From Branchinecta lynchi (lineage: Eukaryota; Arthropoda; Branchiopoda; Anostraca; Branchinectidae), in assembly GCA_023053575.1 (NCBI GenBank), contig JAKZAP010000021.1, positions 4,361,790 through 4,425,789 on the forward strand: a stretch of DNA of 64,000 nucleotides, given 5' to 3'. Position 1 is the first letter of the stretch; each line of letters starts with the position of its first letter. Shown here piece after piece: positions 30,700 through 40,700 of the stretch. The notes below the pieces were generated by a model that worked only from the letters and a program-made list of their open reading frames with translations, did not search any database and was not told the DNA's origin. The translations under genes were made by a program, and so were the position numbers.

Positions 30700-32620
30700 A
30701 CACTGTTTTACAGTTGGTAGTTCCCTAGCAGTGAACGCATCTAAAACAAATTATATTATTTTTAGTCGAACAGGTAGGTTACTTAAAGTTTAACTGAAAA
30801 GGGCAGAGATGGGACAGTCTTGTTTCCCCTCACCTATTCACTTAAAGAGGCTTGAATATCCGGTGAAAACGCGTTACTTCGTTGCTCCGCTATTTACGAA
30901 TAATCAATTTTCAGATAGTGGAGTTTCCCTGTCAGATTTGTGGTACTACCTGTGTCGTATGCTTGACGAAAAAGATTCACGAAGTTTTTTTGTTCAGGCA
31001 CTAAGCAGTCTTCATCAAGCTTATCACCGCCCACTGGAAAGCCGCGTTTGCGTTCAGATTCAGATATTCCGCATCATAGTAGAATTTACGCTGTGGCGAC
31101 AGACGTAGATATTCTGAACCTCACTACTAGAGCAGATAGTGGAAAATCAAAAAATCTCTTAGCACAATCTACATAACTCAATGTATCCAACTAAATGATA
31201 CAAAAATATGTTTGCTTTTCAGTTAAACTTTAACGATAACAATTTTTTTTTAGATTTACCTACTTAACAAGTTCTGGAAATAAGACATTTGGGGTTTTAT
31301 TTAGATGATGATATTAGTTGGAAAAAAAATATTGTAGAACATGTTTTGTAAAACATTGTAAAATGCGGTGAGAGGTTTCCGACCGTGATAACGCAACGGA
31401 TACAAATGATAATGTAAATCAACGACATAGTTTCGAAATAATTAGCTGAGTGGCATCTATGGTATTTTGTTCTTGAAAATGTACGGATAGCTTTATAATT
31501 AATACCAACTAGATTATGTAAGATAATGTTCCAAGTTTTCACCAGTCACGATGTCGGCGATTGAAAAGGATAAAGTTCAACTGGCTGCAAAATCAATTTA
31601 GTCCCTACTTACCATATTCTGTTGTTTTTTAGACCATACTCATTTTCGGCGATGAGGGGCTTGTAACTTTTGCTAGTTGGTGTACCTATTAATCCTATTC
31701 TTTGTTTCTGGTGTGTTTGAACTGAAAACAGTTTGATACTATGTCTATCACGGGGAGATGGGCTTGTAAGTAGTAATCAGTTGCTAGAAGGGGCTAATCA
31801 GTTCGCAAGGGGCTAGAAAACAATGCAAATTGGTGCACATTTTATTTGATCTCTTTAAATCTGAGGGTAAGAAAATGAGTGTCCTGGTCTATCACTGTAA
31901 CTTTGAATTAAGCTTTTGAGGGGTTGACAACTTGAGGTAAACACTCAAACCAAGAATAGGCGGAACCCAACTGTGAGACAAGTCAGGGACTTGGAACTAA
32001 CAGTCGGCGATTACACCATAATCATCTTCCGGGCTTTCGACTTTTCCTAGTATGTGTGCCTATTTTGTTTCCGGCGTTTTTGATGATAAGAAAAGTTTGG
32101 TTCATGTCAAATATATATGTTACGCAATAATTAGTAGAGGTATTTTGGTATCTGAACTGAAAAGCTATGGATAGCTTTATAATGCAAACTAGGGTATATA
32201 AGATAATGATACAAGTTTCCACAGGTCACGATGTCTACGATTGAAAAGGATAAAGTTCAACTGGCAGCAAAGTCAATTTAGTTTCTACTTGCGATATTCT
32301 ATTTTTTTGTTTGTTCAACGCTGAGGGATAACCATGTGATTACAGATTCTGCCATCAGTTCAGAAAAATATTCTTCATGGATTGGAATATACCATTTTGA
32401 AAACCTCGATGGGTTGACAAATGCAGCGTTTAACCGTTAGCGAAGAAATAAAACCAAAGTGTTGCGAGCAACACTTTAGTCGGTGAAGCCGAACAAAGGT
32501 TGCTGCAACACTTCACATTGCTGCAACACTTCACATTGCTGCAACACTTCACATTGCTGCAACACTTCATATTGCTGCAATACTTCACGTTGGCCAGGCA
32601 ACGTAGGTCTAGTTTTATTT
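30700..32620. repeat. R-T composite repeat, copy 1
   Basis: Blocks GAAAACGCGTTACTTCG near 30860, AGATAGTGGAAAATCAAAAA near 31134 and AAAACCAAAGTGTTGC near 32450 recur in the same order at 55300, 57668 and 57825. Two diverged direct copies of an internal ~240-base block (near 31300-31600 and 32020-32290) carry TTGAAAAGGATAAAGTTCAA. Confidence 0.55.
32501..32592. repeat. 18-bp minisatellite
   Basis: Five near-identical copies of GCTGCAACACTTCACATT, at the end of R-T copy 1. Confidence 0.85.
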
Positions 32621-32689
32621 TATTTTGGTTGAAATAAAGAACCTACCTACCCACAGAAAAAATGGGTTCACCCGCTACCTCAAACTGCT

Positions 32690-32695
32690 TTTATT
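32690..32695 (-). promoter_or_regulatory. Poly(A) signal AATAAA of acidic protein gene
   Basis: TTTATT on the plus strand reads AATAAA on the minus strand, 22 bases after the TAA stop. Confidence 0.6.
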
Positions 32696-32716
32696 GTTTG
32701 AACAAGGTAAAATGTA

Positions 32717-34468
32717 TTAGAACCCACCACCTGCCATTCCACCGAACATGCTCATCATTCCCATCATCATGGAGGCCATTAGGTTATTCTGACCGAAGCC
32801 TTTCTTCTTCGTCTTCTTCTTCTTGTTTTTTTGAGGAACTTTAGCCTTTTTATTTGCCGTTGTTGAGTTGCTGTTTGCATTTGCAAAATCATCTTCCCCG
32901 GATCTGCCTCTTACTTGAGGAGTTTCGCCGCTGGTAAAGCCATTGCGGACAGAAGGGAGGCAGAAGTACTCCTTCTGGGTTTTTGGGTCTCTGCGAACCA
33001 GGATTTCATCAAGAAAGTCCGATGATCGAGTCAGGCTGGACAGATCATTGTCGTTGCTTGCTTGATTGTGACGTTGTTGTCGCTTCGGCTGTACGGGACG
33101 AACACTTCCAGTCAAGTCTCGTTTTCCGAGTATAGGCTCAAAGCGTTTTGGATTGTCTTCGTTATAAATAGGTTCCAGACCTTCAAGCTCTATTTCGTTC
33201 TCTTCTGCGTCTTCATTCTCCCGGTCCTCTTCTTCCGGAACCGAGTGAGTCTGGGCCGCATGGATGTTGAATACTTCCCTGATGTCAGTAGTTTCGTCTT
33301 CTTCACTTGCATATTCCGCAAATTCTGTGCCGTTGTCTTCGAGGACAATGTTCTCGAAATGGGTTACTTCTTCTGGGTTTGAATTTACGAAGTTACTTTG
33401 CTGTAGCAAATTTAAAAGCTCAGCGACATCTTCATCTTTACTCGGCGACTGCATTGAATCCTGTGGGACTGATCCAGAGTAGATGTCTTGTTCGAAGTTT
33501 GGTGTTTCGATTGCGCCCGAGGTGAGGGTCTGCAGCAACTCCGTACCGACAGCTGCTTGGGCATGCGAACTGACCATCTCATCGGACTGACTGTATGGGA
33601 GAGCTGGTTTGCTTTCCCCAGAAGTAGATGGGCCGAAGATCGGAGTCTCGATTGCACTAGAGATAATGCTGTTCCATAACTCCAATGTTTCTTCGTGTGA
33701 GGTGAACCCACCAGACTCGGGCGACACCGCTACCACTGGATCCAGTAGAAGGTCGTCCGTAGTAGGTGAGCCCAAGTCGGGAGTCTTAACTTCGCTAGAA
33801 TTGCTGGCCTGCAACTCCATGTTGAAAGTGGCTTGGTCTTGCAACTTTAACTCCTCGTCTGAGGAACTGTGTGGGAAGGCTGGATCATTTTCTTCAGTGA
33901 TGGATGAATCGGGGTTGGGCGTATCGATTACGTTCTGACTATTTGTCTCCAACAAGTCTGTGTTGAAAGCGTCTTGAAAGATCAGTTCATTTTCGTCCGA
34001 CAGACTGTTTGGGATCGCTGGTACATTATCTTCGATATCATACGTACCAACGTTGGGGGTCTCGATTGTGTTTATGTGTAATTCCGAGGCTTGGTCTTGC
34101 GAGCTCGATTCCTCATTATCCGACGAACTATGTGGAAGGACTTGGTTTTCTGATGCATGTTCCCCCTTACCAGATGAACAGTGTTGGACTGCCATAACAT
34201 TGTTGGTTGTCGCAGATGGTTCGAAGTTGGGCGTCTCGATTACGTTCGGAATAGGTACATTATTAGAGTCGAAATTGGGGTTCTCAATCGTGTTAGAGAT
34301 GAGGGTCTGCAACCAATCCGTGTTCTGGTCTTGCAAGTTGAACTCATTCGTATCGGACGAAACGTAATTGTCGACTGGAGCATTGTTTCGGCGAGCTGGT
34401 GTCCCGGGTTTGGTGCGGAATCTACTAAAAACTGCACCTCTGTTTTTTCTGACCCTGCCGCGTCTCAT
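32717..34468 (-). CDS. Exon 3 of acidic protein: repeats, dibasic cassette, Met/Gly tail
   Basis: 583 codons plus TAA, starting right after acceptor CTTTTTTCAG. The ATG at 34468 may be internal, not the start. Exon residues 59-325 carry IETPNF-like motifs ending at 66, 82, 140, 186, 232, 278 and 325, so the last five are spaced 46-47 residues. Each unit also has a Ser-Ser-Asp-Glu run and a QDQA-type stretch. Residues 366-432 are rich in Glu/Asp. Residues 441-450 read KRFEPILGKR. Residues 540-557 are Lys-rich, and the end is SMMMGMMSMFGGMAGGGF. The acidic, repeat-bearing composition on a secreted protein is typical of matrix or precursor proteins, but that is inference. Confidence 0.72.
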   Translation of the reverse strand: MRRGRVRKNRGAVFSRFRTKPGTPARRNNAPVDNYVSSDTNEFNLQDQNTDWLQTLISNTIENPNFDSNNVPIPNVIETPNFEPSATTNNVMAVQHCSSGKGEHASENQVLPHSSSDNEESSSQDQASELHINTIETPNVGTYDIEDNVPAIPNSLSDENELIFQDAFNTDLLETNSQNVIDTPNPDSSITEENDPAFPHSSSDEELKLQDQATFNMELQASNSSEVKTPDLGSPTTDDLLLDPVVAVSPESGGFTSHEETLELWNSIISSAIETPIFGPSTSGESKPALPYSQSDEMVSSHAQAAVGTELLQTLTSGAIETPNFEQDIYSGSVPQDSMQSPSKDEDVAELLNLLQQSNFVNSNPEEVTHFENIVLEDNGTEFAEYASEEDETTDIREVFNIHAAQTHSVPEEEDRENEDAEENEIELEGLEPIYNEDNPKRFEPILGKRDLTGSVRPVQPKRQQRHNQASNDNDLSSLTRSSDFLDEILVRRDPKTQKEYFCLPSVRNGFTSGETPQVRGRSGEDDFANANSNSTTANKKAKVPQKNKKKKTKKKGFGQNNLMASMMMGMMSMFGGMAGGGF

Positions 34469-37400
34469 CTGAAAAAAGAAAGGGATGTCAGATATTCAAT
34501 TCAATTCATTTATTCCCAAAATTCTGGTAAAACAAAATACACAGGATTGTCAAATTAAAATTTGGTTAATTCACTATAAAATTACGGATAAAAAAAGGCA
34601 CACATGAGTTAAAATAGCGTTCAGTGCTATGAGCGGGCGGGTTCATTAGCTGAGCTTTCTTAGCTGCTATCAGGGCTCGAACGATCGCCCACCCCTACCC
34701 TCACCTCATACTCAACTGGAAGTCAGAACTTCAGAAATGTTATTTGGGTGAGCTGCAAAGGTCTTGTCTCCGTGAAAACTTTCCCAGCTAACATGGCATT
34801 ATAATTGTATATATAACCATATTACAATAAAAATAACCGACATCTAATAGCCGAACTTGGAACTCTGAGACATCTCTGGCAGTGGAGTATATGAAGATAA
34901 TTATTATGTTACTTCGTGTCTTACGCATTCACTTCGTTATTGAAAGCTTAATGTGATTGTAATTTTTGGGATCCCAAAACGTTAGTGGAGGGATACCTAT
35001 GACATCGCAAAAGTTGTCCGTCTGTCCGTCTGTCCGTCCGTTCGTCCGTCTGTCAGCACGATAACTCTCGAAGGGAATAAGATATTTTGATGAAACTTGG
35101 TGTGAGGACTCTTCGAATCAAGGGAAAGGTTAAGTTCGTAGATGGGCTCGATAGCTGCGTATTTAGGGGAGGGTGAGGGGTTTAAAGTTAAGGGGAGAAA
35201 AAAGTATTTTTTAAAAGCTAATAAGATAGCTGATTACGGAGTAATACAACAAGTTGAACACGGATATGAAAACCATTTTCTCGCCGGACAAGTAGTTCCC
35301 CAGGAATCCGGCTAAAACCGGAAAGTTTGTTAAAAGTAGAAGTTTTATCTGAAGTTGATTAGATATCCAATTTAGGAGTAAGGAGACATGCTGAATCCGA
35401 ATATGAAAATGATTTTCTCGTCGGACAAATAGATCGACCGGAATCCGGCCAAAACCGGAAAGTTTGTCAAAAATAATAGATTAATCTGAAGTTGACTAGA
35501 GGCTCGATATCAGGATAGTAAAACATGCTGAATCCCAATATGAAAGTTATTTTGTCGCCGGACAAGTAGATCGCCCTGAATCCGGCCATAACTGGAAAAT
35601 CTGTTAAAAGTAAAAGTTTTATATGAATTTCATTAGGTGTTCGATTGACGGGTAAGAAGACATACTGAATTCATGTATGAAAATCATTTGTACCTGGACA
35701 CATTTCACAACGAATCCTGCTGAAATCGGAAATTTTTTTAAAAGTTGAACTTTTATCTGAAGTTGATTAGAGGTTCGGCATGTGGTATGGAGATACGCTG
35801 AATCTGTTTTTGAACTTCAATTTTTGCAAGACAAGTAGTTCGCCCGGAATCCGGCTGAAACCGGAAATTTGGCAGAAGTAAGGCAGGAACTTTTGTCAAA
35901 GTGGACATTACGCACGCTATAGGGGTAAAATCACATGCTGAGTCTATATTTGAACCTCGTCTTCTTATACCACTGGACCTCTACAAGACCCGATTGTCTG
36001 TAAATAATAAATTTTTGGGATCCCATCGAAACCTTTGGTCTTGTTCTTTCTTTATACTACACTTTTTTCTTTCATTTTGTAGGGACTTAAACTTTATTTT
36101 GGCTAATGTTCTAACGCACCTAACTCCTTCGAAAGTTGTGTGTTTTCAAAATTTACAGACCCATCCTGGCCGTTTTTACCGCCGTGCAGAAAACAAGACC
36201 AAAGGTTTGGATGGGATCCCAAAAACTTAATGTTTGATCCAGACAATTGGTTCTTGAATTCGCCAGTTCCAGTCTTCTCCAGACCCTTGAGCATTTTTAC
36301 TACTGAAATTTAGAAACAGATAAAGGCCAAATAGCTAATCATCTGAGAAAACAAAGTTCAGATATGGATTCAGCACGTGTGATTACGAAACTCATCGAAA
36401 CTTCCTGTCTTACTTCTGCCAAATTTCCGGTTTCGGCAAAATTCCGGAACTACAGGTCCGGCAAAAAAAATAAAGCTCCAAATTGAATTCAGCGTATCTC
36501 CTTGCCCCTATATCGAACATCAACTTCATATACAATTTTTACTTGTAACAAATTTTCCAGATTCAGCCGGATTCCATGCGAACTAAATTTCTTGTCAAAA
36601 ACGATTGGGATCGACTAAAACCAGGAAGGGAAGGGAACGCGAGAAAGAAGGCATACTTAAGCCAGGAAGGGCATACTAAAACGAGGAAGCGCAGACTAAA
36701 ACGAGGAAGGCTGTCGCCAGAATTCGCCGCACCGTTCCCTTCCTTTCTTTTGTATTCTTTGAGGGGTCGGCAACTTTTCAAATTCAAAGTTCACCATCCT
36801 TTCCTCGTTTTAGTATCCTGACATGGGTAGGTATTAAGTTCAGTGAGGGGGCGGCAACTAAGATATTTCAAGTCCACCATTTCCTTCCTCGTTTTAGTCC
36901 TTTAAGGTACTACCCATGACCAGCTACTAAAACGACGAAAGAAAAGGTTAATTACACTTTTATAGTTGCCGACCCCTCAAAGACTTATAATTGAGAATCC
37001 ACCATTCCTTCCTCGTTTTAGCACTTTCAAGGTACTAAAACGAGGAAGGAAATGGTGGACTTGTAATATCTTAGTTGCCGACCGCTCGCTGGACTCGGAG
37101 GATTTTAGTCGCCTACCGTCGGAACGAGAAATGAAAAGGAGAATTACAATTTTGTAGTTGCCGACCTCTCACTGAACTTAATGCCTACACATGTCAGCAT
37201 ACTAAAATGAGGAAGGGATGGGGAACTTTGAACTTGAAAAGCTGCCGACCCCTCAAAGAACACTGCCCTATGACGGAAGGGCACCCTGAGATATCGATGT
37301 GCTTTTTTTTTTTTTCGTTTTTTTGTGGTTTGCCCTATTTTTCGTTATTAGACTATAGTTTGACTGCTCAAAAGGTAAATTAAATTAAAGTTAAATTTGA

Positions 37401-37685
37401 GTAAAGGAAAAAGAATGTTATTGAGATGAGTGGAGGTGGGTTTAATATTAGTAGATTTGAATTATAAGTAAAGAGAATTATTCTCCAAGTATTAGGGGAA
37501 AGAATGGTAAATAAAATATGGGTTTAATTTTAAAAGTTAGGTGACGTGAATATTTAAAATTGGGTAAAAATAGATTCAAATTAACGTCACTGAGGGATGG
37601 AGGAGTAGCCACAAAAAGTACGAAATCTGATTTCTTAGTTTTTAAATAATATAAAAATAAATTAAATTACAAAAGATGCTACGGG

Positions 37686-37725
<40 letters not shown>

Positions 37726-40700
37726 ACTAAATATAGGAAGGACACGGTGCGGCGAATTCTGGCGACAGCCTTCCTCGTTTTAGTCTGCCCTTCCTGGTTT
37801 TAGTACGCCTTCCTGCTTTTCTCGCGTTCCCTTCCCTTCCTGGTTTTAGTCGATCCCAAAACGATTGTCATATACGGATTCAGTATCTCTTCTCATCCCC
37901 GAAATCGGACGTCTAATCAGCTACTAAAGAAAACTTTTGCTTTTAAAAAATTTCCGGTTTTGATTTTCACAGAAGTTTTCAGCATGCCTTCTTACGAATC
38001 GAATATCTAATCAACTACAAATAAATTTTTTACTACTAACAAACTTTCCGGTTTCGGCTGGATTCCGTGCGAACTACTTGTCCGGGGAGAAATGAATTTC
38101 ATATTCGTGGTCAGCATGTCTTCTTACCCCTTACTCGACTATCTTATTAGCTGTTTAAAAATATATTTTAGCCTCCTAATTTGAACCCCCTCCCCCACCC
38201 CTAAATGTAGTGCTACAAAGCCCATCTCGACCTTTCCCTTGACCCAAAAAATCCTCACACCAAGTTTCATCAAAATATCTCATTCCCTCCAAGAGTTATC
38301 GTGCTTACAGACGGACAGACATACAGAGCGTGTTCCACCCTTGTAACAATAGTTACTATTAGTTACTATTTCCGTTCCATCCTCACGAAAAGTTACTACG
38401 CTGACCGTTCCAACCTTGTCGGAATAGTAACTAATAGTTACTATTTGCTTACCATGCTCGGGAGCGTGGTAAGCGTAGTAACTACGCATCTCTGGAACGT
38501 GATTGGTCGGATTCGCCCCTGGCGTGAGATCCTGCTGGAAAATAGAAAAATCGTTCCAGCCTTGACGGCAAAAAGCCAGAATTCGTGACGTCATGCGTAG
38601 TAACTACGGTAAGTAGGATGGAACACGCTCACAGACGGACTTTTGTGATGTCATAGGTATCCCTCCACTTACGTTTTGGGATCCCAAGAATACCAATGCG
38701 AAAAAAGTTTACAACCGCTCTATCTGACCAATGAGCTTCTTGGAAGCAATAAGCGGAAGCCTCCCGATGAAGAATTTGTAGCCTGCGCAGTAGTATGGTA
38801 GTAGTACGAAAACGTTGCATGTAATACTATGTAATAGCAAAGAATACTATCATTTAATGTGCCTCAGACTGGCCCAATTTATGTAGTAGTATCCAGCAGC
38901 CTCCTGTCTTGCCATAGTAGCACCCGGTCTTGCTAATAGTAGCATATAGTAGTATGCAGTAACACGGTAGCCTTGAAGTAGAAGCATGTAGTAGCCTCGT
39001 TAGTACTGCATGCTACTTTTTCGTACTACTTCATAGTACTATTTTGAGGTAAATTTTTCATCGGGCTGATCCACTTCGAAAAAAACAACTAAAGTGACAG
39101 ATGTGAAAATCGGTATAGTGCCGTTCGGGTGGATAAAAATGTAATCGGAGTTCAGAATCGTCGAGATGGACGTAGCGATGAGAGAACGTGGAGTGAAACA
39201 GTTACGAACACTGTAAAAATTAATCGTGCAGTATTTGCTACTGGGATTCGGATTCTAATTCGGATTAATTTTATCCCAATAGAGATAAGTTTAATCCCAT
39301 TAGCAAATACTCGGGATTCGGGGGGATTCGGCTTCTAATTCGGATTAATTTTATCCCAATAGAGATAAGATTAATCCCAGTAGCAAATACTGCATCCTTA
39401 TTCGGAGAAACTTTTTGCAGTGTATAGGTACGACAGGAGTGTCGGGAATCCCTATCCCGAAGCTGTGGTCAGAGTTTTTCTCCTCGTCCATCTCCCGTCG
39501 GTCCACTATATCGGCAAATATGGTTGTTGGTATGAACATGACGAGATGGATGTGACCTAACAAAATAACAATTCGCGACGTTGCATATCGTTTTATTTTT
39601 AAAGTAACATCACAGTTTGATGCCTGAAATCTTGGGGGCGTTGTCGTGCAAACGCCTTTTGAGCTGAAAGGAAGATGGCATCCACACAAAAGTGTCAACC
39701 CTTGACGCGAGTTTTATGAACATTTACTGAGCCGTCCTTGAGAATCGATCCAGTTATAAATAAGAAAGATAATCTTTTATTTCCGCTCAAGGACAATCTC
39801 TGAGGGATAGGGGAACCACGCCAGTTTTCTAATGTTTCCAAAACAAGTATTCCCCATGGCACTACAGTTTCAACACTTAACATCACACTTAAGGCAAGTT
39901 CTCGCCGTTCCCCGAGGACTCCACTTGAGGAGTCCCTGCGCTCCGATTATCATCACCATCACAAAAAGGACTCCCTTTCTTATTCGGAGGGGAATCAGTT
40001 TTTGCTGGTATTGGTGCATGTAAAATTAATTAAAAAGAATGAGAATAAACAAGACCAAAAATAAAGTGGATCCAGACTAGTATTGTCAGCTGCACATTTT
40101 TTTTTTTTAAAGAAAACAATGTATTTTAGAAGCATTCCCCGTGTTCTCGTTGTTTTCCGAGGCGGAGTCCGCGTGGAGTGACTCCCTCTATTCTCGCCGT
40201 TCCCTTCGGTTCCCCGAGGAGTCCTCGGGGAACGGCGAGAATACGCCTTTAATCCCACCAACATTTCTAACCTCTAACCTGTTCACTCAAACTTTCACAT
40301 TTGTACAACAAATGTTTTAAGACAACACTGGGCAGGTAGCCAAGGATGAGTCACTGACTCTAAGGTTTTGGGGATCCCAAAACGTAAGTGGTTGGAGAAC
40401 TATGATATCGCAAAAGTTGTCCGTCTGTCTCTCCGTCTATGGGCACGATAATTCTCGAAGGGAATAACATATTTTGATGAAACTTGCTGTGAAGTTCGTA
40501 AATGGGCTCTGTAGCCCTACATTTAGGGGAGGGGGTTCAAATTAAGCGACAAACAAAATTGGGGACGTTATCATCCAAACGCCTGTTAAGCTGAAAGGAA
40601 GATGGCATCCAGACAAAAATGTCAACCCTTTATGCGATTTTTCTGAACATTTATTGAGCCGTCCTTGAGAATCGACCCAGTTTTGATAAGAAAGATAACA

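Larger units (their letters stand above)
36192..38688 (-). repeat. R-G element, copy 5, interrupted by two insertions
   Basis: Inverse orientation: starts AACAAGACCAAAGGTTTGG and ends TTTTGGGATCCCAAG. Interrupted by the Mutator-like element 36607-37857 and the family B MITE 38326-38630. Its 3' end faces that of copy 4, 147 bases away. Confidence 0.78.
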
